NCBI GenBank assembly: GCA_035626515.1
Contig: DASPNM010000009.1
Coordinates: forward strand, 1-64,000
Direction of reading: 5' to 3'
DNA: 64,000 nucleotides
From: DASPNM01 sp035626515
GTDB lineage: Bacteria > Bacteroidota > Bacteroidia > Chitinophagales > Chitinophagaceae
Under the pieces are notes generated by a model. The model was not told the origin of the DNA. It searched no databases and saw only the letters and a program-made list of their open reading frames with translations. Numbering within the stretch: the first letter of the stretch is position 1; the number at the start of each line of letters is the position of its first letter. Made by a program: the position numbers and the translations under genes. Positions 53,452-61,923 of this stretch are shown here, piece by piece.

Positions 53452-54702
53452 ATGGCTGGAAAGATCAAAGTACATAATCCCGTAGTCGAGCTGGATGGCG
53501 ATGAAATGACGCGAATCATCTGGAAATTCATCAAGGACAAGCTTATTGTTCCCTACCTGGATGTGGACCTGCGCTATTATGACCTGGGAATCGAACACCG
53601 AGACGCCACGCAGGACCAGGTGACGGTGGATGCTGCGCTCGCTATAAAGCAATTCGGCGTCGGCATCAAATGCGCCACCATCACTCCCGACGAAGCGCGG
53701 GTAGAAGAATTCAGGCTGAAACAGATGTGGAAAAGCCCCAACGGGACGATCCGGAACATTCTCGACGGCACCGTATTTCGCGAACCCATTGTCATCAGCA
53801 ACATTCCGCGCCTCGTCTCGAACTGGACCGGGCCTATCATCGTGGGCCGTCATGCTTTCGGAGACCAATATCGCGCTACCGACACGGTGATCCGCGGCAA
53901 GGGAAAGCTGACCATGACCTTTAGTCCCGAAGACGGTAGCGAACCACAGACGCTCGAGGTTTACAACTTCGGGGGCGACGGTGTGGCACTGGCAATGTAC
54001 AATACTGACGACAGCATCCGCGGTTTCGCGAGAAGCTGCTTTAATATGGCGCTGAACAAAAAATGGCCTCTCTACCTTTCTACAAAGAATACAATCCTCA
54101 AAAAATACGACGGTCGCTTCAAGGACATTTTTGAAGAGATCTTCCGCAGCGAATTCAAACAGGATTTCGACGCTGCAGGAATTACGTATGAGCATCGCCT
54201 GATCGACGACATGGTGGCCAGCGCACTGAAATGGAACGGAAACTTTGTCTGGGCCTGCAAGAATTACGACGGCGATGTGCAGAGTGATAGCGTCGCCCAG
54301 GGCTTTGGTTCGCTGGGGCTGATGACCTCGGTGTTGATCACGCCCGACGGCAAAACAATGGAAGCCGAGGCGGCTCACGGCACGGTCACTCGCCACTACC
54401 GCGATCACCAGGCAGGCAAACCCACTTCCACAAACCCAATCGCGTCGATCTTCGCCTGGACGCGCGGGCTTGCTTTTCGCGGTAAACTCGACGGAAACCA
54501 GGAGTTGATCAACTTCTGCGAAGTGTTGGAACGGGTATGCATTGAAACGGTAGAACAGGGTAAAATGACCAAGGACCTGGCCATTTGCATTCACGGCAAC
54601 AAGGTGCGCCATGGGGAACATTTCCTGTACACGGAGGAGTTTCTCGCGGCGATCGATGAGAATCTGCGAAAAAAACTCACGGGCGGACGGGCGCACCATT
54701 AA
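53452..54702 (+). CDS. icd: NADP-dependent isocitrate dehydrogenase
   Basis: TCA cycle enzyme that makes 2-oxoglutarate and NADPH. From MAGKIKVHNPVVELDGDEMTR it is 416 residues, the size of the eukaryotic-like NADP class. Substrate residues are in SPNGTIRNILDGTVFREP, and NYDGDVQSDSVAQGFGSLGLMTS contains the metal-binding aspartates; NADP-binding blocks EAAHGTVTRHYR follow. Promoter and FNR-type box lie upstream, so expression may respond to a Crp/Fnr regulator. Confidence 0.95.
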   Translation: MAGKIKVHNPVVELDGDEMTRIIWKFIKDKLIVPYLDVDLRYYDLGIEHRDATQDQVTVDAALAIKQFGVGIKCATITPDEARVEEFRLKQMWKSPNGTIRNILDGTVFREPIVISNIPRLVSNWTGPIIVGRHAFGDQYRATDTVIRGKGKLTMTFSPEDGSEPQTLEVYNFGGDGVALAMYNTDDSIRGFARSCFNMALNKKWPLYLSTKNTILKKYDGRFKDIFEEIFRSEFKQDFDAAGITYEHRLIDDMVASALKWNGNFVWACKNYDGDVQSDSVAQGFGSLGLMTSVLITPDGKTMEAEAAHGTVTRHYRDHQAGKPTSTNPIASIFAWTRGLAFRGKLDGNQELINFCEVLERVCIETVEQGKMTKDLAICIHGNKVRHGEHFLYTEEFLAAIDENLRKKLTGGRAHH

Positions 54703-54730
54703 ACAACCCGCCCCGCTGGCCGTCTATTCA

Positions 54731-55738
54731 ATGAAACCTATCGTCATGCGCGTTTGCCGGATTCAGATCATTTACCTCCTCGCAACCGTTCTGGTGGCGG
54801 CAATATCCGGCTGCCGCAAGGCGGATCCCCCGCCAGCCCCTGGCGGTACGCCTTTGCAAGTAGTCACTGCATCGCGTCCGCTGATGGACTTCCCCAACGG
54901 GATATACCGGGGACGCCGGGGCGGACTCTACGAAGGAAGTAACCAACGTCCAGCCGCCCATAACAGCGCCGGGGTTGCTATTGCTCAATCCATCCGGCCT
55001 TTAAATGCCGCAGGTGCGGCAGACGACAATAACGGAGCGATCGTGTGGCTTTCTATCGGCATGTCGAACACGACGATGGAAACGCAGGCATTTCTTCCAC
55101 TGGCCCAAAACCTTTCGAACCGCCACCCACGCCTCGTACTCGTCGACGGCGCGGCCGGCGGACAGGACATCAACGCGATCAACAATCCTTCCGCACCATA
55201 CTGGAATACGGTCACTACCCGGCTGACAAATGCGGGGCTCAGTCCGCAGCAGGTGCAGATCATCTGGTTCAAGGAGGCGGAAGCAGGCCCGCGAGATACT
55301 GCGTTCGCAACTTACCCGGATGCATTGAAGATCAAGTTCCGTTCGGTCATGCAGATCTTGAAGAACAGATTTCCCAACCTGAAACTGGTTTACCTGAGCG
55401 ATCGGATCTATGCAGGCTATGCGACAACAGGCCTCAACCCGGAACCTTATTCCTGGTACACCGGCTGGGCAGTGAAGCGCCTGATTGCAGATCAGATCGC
55501 CGGGGACCCCGCCCTGACCTATTCGGGGACAGGTCCGGCGACTGCCTGGCTTTCGTGGGGACCTTCGCTCTGGGCGAAAGGGGATTCCGCCCGAAGCGAC
55601 GGATTGGTCTGGCTTCCCGGCGATTTTCAATCCGACGGAACACATCCTTCATTAAATGGTCGGCAAAAGGTAGCGCAGCTGCTTTTGCAATTCTTCACTA
55701 CGGACGAAACGGCAAGGCCCTGGTTCCTTCGACCCTGA
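54731..55738 (+). CDS. SGNH-hydrolase-like lipoprotein
   Basis: From MKPIVMRVCRIQIIYLLATV the protein has a lipobox AISGC (cysteine near 28) and a 300-residue periplasmic domain. IVWLSIGMSNTTMET is the GDS-like block with the presumed serine, LVDGAAGGQDI and WFKEAEAGP resemble the following blocks, and SDGTHPSLNGRQKVAQLLL is the D-x-x-H end of the triad. It is probably an esterase or deacetylase of a sugar or lipid, substrate unknown. It lies 28 bp after icd. Confidence 0.7.
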   Translation: MKPIVMRVCRIQIIYLLATVLVAAISGCRKADPPPAPGGTPLQVVTASRPLMDFPNGIYRGRRGGLYEGSNQRPAAHNSAGVAIAQSIRPLNAAGAADDNNGAIVWLSIGMSNTTMETQAFLPLAQNLSNRHPRLVLVDGAAGGQDINAINNPSAPYWNTVTTRLTNAGLSPQQVQIIWFKEAEAGPRDTAFATYPDALKIKFRSVMQILKNRFPNLKLVYLSDRIYAGYATTGLNPEPYSWYTGWAVKRLIADQIAGDPALTYSGTGPATAWLSWGPSLWAKGDSARSDGLVWLPGDFQSDGTHPSLNGRQKVAQLLLQFFTTDETARPWFLRP

Positions 55739-55811
55739 TCATTTGAGCTCTAATTCTGCAGCAGATCGGATTCGACCATCTTTGCAGCGTCCAGTCAAAC
55801 AGCGAATTCGA

Positions 55812-56465
55812 ATGAAGATCATCGTTACCGGGGCCACCGGCATGGTGGGTTCTGAACTCGTGCGGCAGGCCCTGGAAGACCCGGAAATTTCCGAGGTGAT
55901 TGCAGTAGTGAGAAACATTTTACCTCTGGAACACCTGCGGCTGCGGGTGGTCATTCACAACAACTTCATGGACTACGATGAATTGAGCAGTCTTTTTGCG
56001 TCCTGTCATGCCTGCATCTGGTGTCTCGGAGTATCCCAGCTCCAGGTGAGCCGAAAGGAATATCACGTCATCACTTATGATTATACGGTTGCGGCTGCAA
56101 ACGCAATGCTTGCCTCGAATCCCGGGATCATCTTTGTATTGGTGAGCGGAGAGGGAGCGGATCCGGAAGGAAGGGCCCGCACGCTGTTTGGACAGGTGAA
56201 AGGGAAAACGGAAAAAGCACTCATGGAAATGCCGTTCCAGAAGCTGATGATCGCGCGGCCTGCAGGCATCATGCCGGTGTCGAAGAACCCACGGGCACCG
56301 TTAGCCTACCGGCTTTTTTACTCGACGTACCCGATATGGAAGCTGCTGACTCCTTCCCGGGTGATTACTTCCGTTCAGCTGGCAAAAGCCCTTCTCGAAT
56401 TGATAAAAAAACCCGCCGGAAACAAGATCGTTTATAGCAATCGGGAACTGAAGGATGTGACCTGA
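55812..56465 (+). CDS. NAD(P)-binding protein (atypical short-chain dehydrogenase)
   Basis: Starting at MKIIVTGATGMVGSELVRQAL (GxTGxxG Rossmann motif), 217 residues. It lacks a clear YxxxK pair but has VSGEGADPEGRARTLFGQVKGKTEKAL, in which the K may stand in for it, and RPAGIMPVS. This is the NAD(P)H-binding group of YwnB/HTATIP2-like proteins, function unknown. Gap of 73 bp to the SGNH gene and 27 bp to the DUF3078 gene. Confidence 0.75.
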   Translation: MKIIVTGATGMVGSELVRQALEDPEISEVIAVVRNILPLEHLRLRVVIHNNFMDYDELSSLFASCHACIWCLGVSQLQVSRKEYHVITYDYTVAAANAMLASNPGIIFVLVSGEGADPEGRARTLFGQVKGKTEKALMEMPFQKLMIARPAGIMPVSKNPRAPLAYRLFYSTYPIWKLLTPSRVITSVQLAKALLELIKKPAGNKIVYSNRELKDVT

Positions 56466-56492
56466 ATTTGTTAACTTGGTTCAAAGCCACCG

Positions 56493-57401
56493 ATGAAGCT
56501 GCTTTTTGTTCTCGCATGTCTCTGCATCGCTCATGCCGGTTGTGCGCAGGAAGAGCTGCTCGACCTGAAGCGAATGAGTAGCCGCAAAAAAGCTACTCCC
56601 ACGGACAGCCTGGACTGGAAACATACCGGGATGTTCATTGTGAACCTGAGCCAGTCCACGCAAAGTAACTGGGGCGTCGGCGGAGAAAAATTCATGTTCG
56701 GCGTGAACAGTATTTTCAACAGATCCATTCACCACCGCAAGGGAAAATATTTTTTTGACGCCTATGCCGACGTAGAGATCGGGCTGGTTTACGCAACAAG
56801 CTATGGCGAGTTTCGAAAAACCAGCGACCGGTTCGATTTTACAGCGGATCTCGAACACACTATTGATGATTCGGATCATTACAGCTACGGGCTGCTCGTG
56901 AATATCAATACCCAGTTATTTCCCGGAAAGGATTATGTTTCCACTTTCCACGAAAAGATTTCGAACTTTCTTACTCCCGGAAAAGCTTTGATTTCCGCCG
57001 GAGTAGAATACCGCGAAGTGACTCCGAAACTATACTTCACCGCATTCCTCTCTCCCGCCACCGTGCGCTGGGTAACCAAGCTGGATGAGGATTTTTATGC
57101 TCAGAAGAGATTTGGGGTGGACTCATTGAAAAAAGTTTTTACGGAGTTGGGGCCCTACCTGTCGCTCCATGCCCAATTCCGTTTCACAAAGCAACTGAGT
57201 TTCCAAAGCAGGCTCGACCTCTTCGGCAATTACCGGAAACCAGTGAGCGAGGTGGATTTCCTCATGAACAATATCGCAAGCATTTCCTTCAACAAGTGGC
57301 TGGCGGCGACCGTCCTCGTGGACCTGCTTTATGATCACGACACAAAATCCGCGCTCCAGCTTCAGCAGATCTCGGGGATCGGTCTTAAATTGAACCTGTG
57401 A
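56493..57401 (+). CDS. DUF3078 outer-membrane protein
   Basis: A 302-residue protein with a signal peptide (ending near AGCAQ) and the DUF3078 pattern LSQSTQSNWGVGGEKFMFGVNSIFN, followed by regular beta strands and a C-terminus GIGLKLNL. This is a Bacteroidetes outer-membrane beta-barrel family of unknown function. Its last bases overlap the GTG start of the M23 peptidase gene (GTGA), so the two are translationally coupled. Confidence 0.82.
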   Translation: MKLLFVLACLCIAHAGCAQEELLDLKRMSSRKKATPTDSLDWKHTGMFIVNLSQSTQSNWGVGGEKFMFGVNSIFNRSIHHRKGKYFFDAYADVEIGLVYATSYGEFRKTSDRFDFTADLEHTIDDSDHYSYGLLVNINTQLFPGKDYVSTFHEKISNFLTPGKALISAGVEYREVTPKLYFTAFLSPATVRWVTKLDEDFYAQKRFGVDSLKKVFTELGPYLSLHAQFRFTKQLSFQSRLDLFGNYRKPVSEVDFLMNNIASISFNKWLAATVLVDLLYDHDTKSALQLQQISGIGLKLNL

Positions 57402-58366
57402 AGACGCCCCCAAAATTCCTTACGGCGATATTATCTTTGTCGATGTTTTTCGGGTGCATGCAGCCATCCCAAACGAAAAGTATTGAAAGTTCCGCGCAGG
57501 AACTGGAGCGATTATACAACGCACGAAGTTTCGACAGTCTCGCCGGCCTCTTTACTCCAGACATGCAGCGCCTGCTCGAAAGGCAGCGTTTCTTTCCGAC
57601 TCTGATGGAACAGGCGGGGAGGATCACTACCCGTGCTCTCATCAGCGCGGAGAAAAATCTTGTTGTGTACCGCACCGGCTTTGAAGAAGGCGTGTTCTCC
57701 ATGCGCATCTCAGTGGACGGCGGCGGTCGCATTGACGGATTGCTTTTGACACCCTTTATTGATGAGTCGCTGCCTGCAATGAGCAGAAACAGCACCCCCA
57801 TGCAGCTGCCCTTCCATGGAGAGTGGACCGTCTTCTGGGGCGGTGAAACCCGCGGCCAAAACCACCACGTGGATGTACCGGCGCAGAAACATGCCTTCGA
57901 TCTGGTGATCACCGACGCCGGGGGCAGGACCTACCGCAACAATGGGGAGGTCAATGAGGACTACTATGCCTTTGGCCAGAATATACTCGCTCCCTGTGAT
58001 GCCATGGTCGCGGCGGTGTCCGACAGCGTGCCGGACAACCGGCCCGGAGTGATGAATCCAAAAAGAGTTCCCGGGAATTATGTGCTTTTGCGAACTGCGG
58101 CGCGGGAATACATTTTACTGGCCCACCTGAAACAAAGTTCCATTCGTGTGAAAGAGGGAGAAAACGTAAAACAGGGCACTCTGATCGGCATTTGCGGGAA
58201 TTCCGGAAATTCGTCTGAACCACACCTCCATTTCCACATTCAGAACGGCGACAACCTGCATACCTCCACGGGCGTGAAATGCTATTTCGACAAAATTGTC
58301 GTCAACGGTATACAAAAAAGCGACTACTCACCTGTGAAAGGTGATAAGGTACACAACCTGCCATGA
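57398..58366 (+). CDS. M23-family metallopeptidase, lipoprotein
   Basis: A 322-residue protein with lipobox MFFGC (cysteine near 20), an N-terminal DUF3887-like region (about residues 28-125) and a LytM domain: KHAFDLVI (first H and D), and HLHFHIQNGD (the HxH). These zinc residues are complete, so it should be an active peptidoglycan endopeptidase or a related enzyme. GTG start at 57398. The stop overlaps the start of the arsC gene (ATGA), so the three genes from DUF3078 to arsC are coupled. Confidence 0.87.
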   Translation: MKTPPKFLTAILSLSMFFGCMQPSQTKSIESSAQELERLYNARSFDSLAGLFTPDMQRLLERQRFFPTLMEQAGRITTRALISAEKNLVVYRTGFEEGVFSMRISVDGGGRIDGLLLTPFIDESLPAMSRNSTPMQLPFHGEWTVFWGGETRGQNHHVDVPAQKHAFDLVITDAGGRTYRNNGEVNEDYYAFGQNILAPCDAMVAAVSDSVPDNRPGVMNPKRVPGNYVLLRTAAREYILLAHLKQSSIRVKEGENVKQGTLIGICGNSGNSSEPHLHFHIQNGDNLHTSTGVKCYFDKIVVNGIQKSDYSPVKGDKVHNLP

Positions 58367-58782
58367 GTCCAAAAAAAATACTGGTACTCTGTACCGGCAA
58401 CAGCTGCCGGAGCCAGATGGCCGAAGCTTACCTGCAGCAATTCGCCGGTGACCGGGCAACGGTGTACAGCGCGGGGATCGAAGCACATGGGCTCAATCCG
58501 CGAGCCGTGAAAAGCATGAACGAGGACGGCGTCGACATCAGCGCGAAACGTTCCAAAACAATTGACGAGTTCCAGGGACAGCGGTTCGACTTCGTCATTA
58601 CGGTTTGCGACCACGCCCGCGAACAATGTCCCTGGATTCCCGGAGCCGCGAATTACCTGCATCGTGATTTTCCGGATCCGGCGAAAGCGCAGGGCACCGA
58701 AGTACAGGTCATGAGCGTTTTCAGGAAAGTAAGGGAAGAGATCAAGTCGTTCAGCCGGCAGTTTGTCGCAGAACATCTGTGA
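58363..58782 (+). CDS. arsC: Arsenate reductase, thioredoxin-coupled low-molecular-weight phosphatase type
   Basis: A 139-residue LMW-phosphatase fold. LVLCTGNSCRSQMAEAY is the P loop with C10 and C15; C82 and C89 lie in VCDHAREQCP, and D105 in RDFPDP. These positions coincide with the redox triad of the staphylococcal pI258 ArsC (C10, C82, C89), which supports a true arsenate reductase rather than a tyrosine phosphatase. No arsR, arsB or acr3 gene is nearby, which is unusual for the enzyme. Start overlaps the M23 gene by 4 bp. Confidence 0.88.
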   Translation: MSPKKILVLCTGNSCRSQMAEAYLQQFAGDRATVYSAGIEAHGLNPRAVKSMNEDGVDISAKRSKTIDEFQGQRFDFVITVCDHAREQCPWIPGAANYLHRDFPDPAKAQGTEVQVMSVFRKVREEIKSFSRQFVAEHL

Positions 58783-58794
58783 AGTCGGCAGCCT

Positions 58795-58802
58795 TAGCTT
58801 TG
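58795..58802 (+). promoter_or_regulatory. -7 element for the ArnT-like gene
   Basis: TAGCTTTG matches TAnnTTTG and lies 8 nt before the ATG at 58811. It lies after arsC and makes the frame that begins at 58763 unlikely. Confidence 0.5.
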
Positions 58803-58810
58803 CAGCGCAA

Positions 58811-60478
58811 ATGACCGAAACCCAACCCCAAAAAAGCCTCTTCCCGCTGCTGCTGGCTGCCTGGACCTTTCTGAATTTGCTGCAGGCGATTTTTACAGAG
58901 GTCCATACGGACGAAGCGGTTTATTTTACCTGGGCGCAGCGGCTCGACTGGGGCTTTTTCGATCATCCTCCATTCGTTGCATTCCTGATCTGGCTTGGCT
59001 CGGCTTTCCTTGAACAGGAAGCCGGCGTGCGGCTGATGACCGTGCTGCTTCAGCCGGCCACCCTCTGGCTGGTATGGCATACGTTGGATCAGCGGAAGTA
59101 CGAAAACCGGTCCGTAGTTCTGTTTTTCGTGATTGCGGGCTCAATGGTCATGTTTACCGCCTATGGATTCATTACCACTCCCGACGTACCACTGCTCTTT
59201 TTCACGGCTCTTTTTCTTTTCGCCTACAAAAAGTTTCTGAACCGCGAATCGTTCCTCGCAGTTACGCTGCTCGCAGTCTCGATGGCCGGACTTGTTTACA
59301 GCAAATACCATGGAGTCCTGGTCATCGGATTCGTGATTTTTTCAAACCTTCGGTTGCTGCTGAATGGGCGATTTTGGGTCGCCGGCATTGCGGGTATGCT
59401 GCTCTGCGCGCCCCATTTTGGCTGGCTCGTCAAAAACGATTTTCCGAGTTTCCAGTACCAATTCGCCGCCTTTCATTTCAATTGGAAACATTTTCTTGAA
59501 TACATTCCCAATCAACTTGTTGCTTTTAACCCAGCGACGGCAATCCTGCTCATTATAGCACTCCTGCGGAAGAAGCCCGCGCACCTTTTTGAGCGCGGCC
59601 TTTATTTCGTGGCGTTGGGCGTCTTGCTGTTCTTCTGGGCGCTGGCCTTTAAAGGCCATGTGCAGGCCCAGTGGACAGTGGCCGCATCGATCCCCGCCAT
59701 ATTGTTACTTCATAACCGCGCCATGCAGCGCCGGGAAATTGCAAAAGCGGTAAGAACTTTTGTCGCCCCAACCCTCTTGATTCTCTTGGCGGCGCGGGTT
59801 GCGCTGGTGACAGACCTGCTACCGCGCTCGCTTGGATTAAACGGAAAAGCTATGCAATACCTGCAGCTCTCCAAGCGGGCTCAAACCAAACCCGTGGTTT
59901 TCACCCGTGCGTATCAGCAGGCAGCGCTGTATCATTTTTTCACCGGAAAACCGGCAACCAGCATCAGTTCGCTCGCGATCCGAAAATCGCAGTACGACAT
60001 CTGGCGGCTGGACCGCGACTGGGCGCGGGATTCGGTGTACATCGTGCTTCAATCCGCTACCTCCAATATTTATCGGCCAGGACCAGATGAGATTCGGGAA
60101 TTCATTGCAGACCACCTTCAAACCCCAAACGATCTCGAGATCCGGTATGAATTTCACCAGCCTGCCCTGCAAACCGGGGATTCAGTCAGCCTTGATTTCA
60201 GCATTCGTAACAGGGGACCGCTTTCGGTAAATTTCAAAGACAGTCTTTATGGTATTCGCGTGCGGCCCGTCTTCCGGGACGCGCAAGGTTACGTGTTCAG
60301 CGCCGAAGCGCAACAGCGCGACAGCATCGCGATTTTGGAGCCGGAAGGAATCCATGCGTCGCGCCTCAGTTTCCGGGTGCCCGAATTACCACGCGGTACG
60401 TACCGGTTTGGACTCAGCTGTATGTCGTTGTTCGGTCCCGCGGCCAATTCTTTGTTTATCCGTGTGAGGGTCCGATAA
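58811..60478 (+). CDS. ArnT/PMT-like membrane glycosyltransferase
   Basis: A 555-residue protein starting MTETQPQKSLFPLLL. The first 350 residues have about ten membrane helices. VHTDEAVYFTWAQRLDWGFFDHPP near the start is the DE-containing motif of GT-C enzymes that use polyprenyl-phosphate sugars. The C-terminal 200 residues form a soluble periplasmic domain with beta-rich sequence (SLDFSIRNRGPLSV). Sugar and acceptor are unknown. Confidence 0.85.
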   Translation: MTETQPQKSLFPLLLAAWTFLNLLQAIFTEVHTDEAVYFTWAQRLDWGFFDHPPFVAFLIWLGSAFLEQEAGVRLMTVLLQPATLWLVWHTLDQRKYENRSVVLFFVIAGSMVMFTAYGFITTPDVPLLFFTALFLFAYKKFLNRESFLAVTLLAVSMAGLVYSKYHGVLVIGFVIFSNLRLLLNGRFWVAGIAGMLLCAPHFGWLVKNDFPSFQYQFAAFHFNWKHFLEYIPNQLVAFNPATAILLIIALLRKKPAHLFERGLYFVALGVLLFFWALAFKGHVQAQWTVAASIPAILLLHNRAMQRREIAKAVRTFVAPTLLILLAARVALVTDLLPRSLGLNGKAMQYLQLSKRAQTKPVVFTRAYQQAALYHFFTGKPATSISSLAIRKSQYDIWRLDRDWARDSVYIVLQSATSNIYRPGPDEIREFIADHLQTPNDLEIRYEFHQPALQTGDSVSLDFSIRNRGPLSVNFKDSLYGIRVRPVFRDAQGYVFSAEAQQRDSIAILEPEGIHASRLSFRVPELPRGTYRFGLSCMSLFGPAANSLFIRVRVR

Positions 60479-60670
60479 AAACAGTAATAAGGGCTGGTAT
60501 GCAGCAGGTGTAGAGACGCCGCGCGACCCTTAGAAAAGCCCAACTAAGATTTTGTTGTTGTTTGTTTGTCGCTCTGCCTTAGCAGTTTAGTCGCGTGTCG
60601 CCGGTGTTCTGGGTGGAAAAGCTGAACCGTGGAATTAAATTTGATGCCCAGAATAGCTAAAAAGAAATTT

Positions 60671-60961
60671 ATGAATAAGACTGTTTTTGCGGTGATTCTC
60701 TTCGTGCTGGCAATTGCCGCAATTGGCTACGCGATTTACCGCTCTCCCGGTGAAATGATCACACTCACGGAAGGAGGCCGCCAGACTGTTTACGGAGGTC
60801 CCCAGCATGGCCTCAATGCCGGGCTGGGTGTGTTTGCCGGAGCGTGCGTTATAGCCGGAGTATTGCTGTTACTGGACTCGGTGCGGGCATCCGTTCAGGA
60901 TCAGAGGATGGCAACGCGAAAAGCAGCGGATCGGCTTGCCAGCAACTACCCGGTGAGCTGA
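60671..60961 (+). CDS. Small two-helix membrane protein
   Basis: From the ATG at 60671 (MNKTVFAVILFVLAIAAIG) there are two hydrophobic segments, near residues 4-20 and 50-68, connected by EMITLTEGGRQTVYGGPQHG. It may belong to a DUF3185-like group, though I am not certain. TAAATTTG at 60636-60643 is a likely -7 element; an ATG at 60644 would be an alternative start. No function can be given. The 190 bp between this gene and the ArnT-like gene hold no other feature. Confidence 0.6.
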   Translation: MNKTVFAVILFVLAIAAIGYAIYRSPGEMITLTEGGRQTVYGGPQHGLNAGLGVFAGACVIAGVLLLLDSVRASVQDQRMATRKAADRLASNYPVS

Positions 60962-61022
60962 ACGCGGAAAGAAACTCTCCGATTACAGCGGATCTAGCAA
61001 GGAATTTGCGCCGGGCAGGTTC

Positions 61023-61511
61023 ATGAAGCCCTTAATTATTTGCCTGCTTGGGGCGCTGGTAGTGTTGCCGGCAGGAGCGCAATTGAAAACGACCCCGGTT
61101 TGTCCCGGGGTTTATGTAGATCTTCTTGATGGAACGGTGAATGGTTTGGAGCCGGATTTTACGGCAGGACAAATTAAAAAGAGTTTGCCCTGCTTCACGG
61201 CTGAAGAACCCGAATCGGCCACCAGCAGGTGCGGTGGACTGATCGCCTATCGCGACCGGGATATTTATTTTTACACCGGCAGAAATTACGTAGAGATCGG
61301 CCCCCGGTTCAAAGGCAAGCTCAGCCTCCCGCTAATGGGAGCGAGCCGGAATTCGCTGTTCAAGTGGCTCGGGCATCCCCGCATCCGCGATGTAAACTGG
61401 GATGCTTTCCAGACACAGTACGGAATTCTGATCCTGTATTACCGCGGCGGTCGGGTAAACCGCATTCAGTTCAGCACCGAATCCACCGAAAGCATCCGGT
61501 TGTGCGAATGA
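61023..61511 (+). CDS. Secreted protein of unknown function (162 aa)
   Basis: Signal peptide ending near PAGAQL, then a compact domain with three cysteines (TPVCPG, SLPCFT and SRCGG), which may form disulphides. GAGTGN-like binding motifs are absent. The end is IRLCE. It starts 61 bp after the small membrane protein. Not recognised. Confidence 0.55.
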   Translation: MKPLIICLLGALVVLPAGAQLKTTPVCPGVYVDLLDGTVNGLEPDFTAGQIKKSLPCFTAEEPESATSRCGGLIAYRDRDIYFYTGRNYVEIGPRFKGKLSLPLMGASRNSLFKWLGHPRIRDVNWDAFQTQYGILILYYRGGRVNRIQFSTESTESIRLCE

Positions 61512-61672
61512 AAAGTATGCTTTGCCTTTTTTTACCTGCGGTGAGGGCCCCCGGAACGCAGCAATTACATGAAGCGATGAAGTCGTTAAGAAGTTAAGGG
61601 TTAGGGAGTTTCCAGAGTGCCCTATCCAGCCGCGCCTCCGCAGGCCGCAGGACTCAGTCTCCCGACGCCCGA

Positions 61673-61864
61673 CTAACTCTTCCTCGGCCTGGCAGACCTC
61701 AATTTCATCTCCGCCTTCACGCTTTTTGCATTCTCATCCATTTCGGGATTGCCCCGTTTGTTTTTAGACAGGTCGCCTCCGGACGCTGTCTTCCTTCCCT
61801 GGCTGGAGGTGCGACCGGTATCGCCCCTTCTGTCTTTTTCGGATGCACGGTTCCTGTTTCTCAT
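61673..61864 (-). CDS. Small basic protein, possible (63 aa)
   Basis: A 63-codon frame starting MRNRNRASEKDRRGDTG, rich in Arg, Lys, Ser and Gly and without hydrophobic segments. Such proteins occur in Bacteroidetes, but the frame is short and lies in a 385-bp region that also carries simple-sequence runs (TTAAGAAGTTAAGGGTTAG near 61588), so it may not be a gene. No promoter is visible. Confidence 0.35.
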   Translation of the reverse strand: MRNRNRASEKDRRGDTGRTSSQGRKTASGGDLSKNKRGNPEMDENAKSVKAEMKLRSARPRKS

Positions 61865-61912
61865 GCCTGTTTTTTTGAATAAATGAAACGAAAATCATGC
61901 CGCGGGAGGTGA

Positions 61913-61920
61913 TAGCTTTG
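61913..61920 (+). promoter_or_regulatory. -7 element for the ketosamine kinase gene
   Basis: TAGCTTTG lies 3 nt before the ATG at 61924 and supports this start over the upstream ATG at 61897. Confidence 0.45.
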
Positions 61921-61923
61921 AGT

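Noticed and set aside
53425..54699. 424-codon frame on minus
   Set aside because: Exact antisense shadow of icd; no family features.
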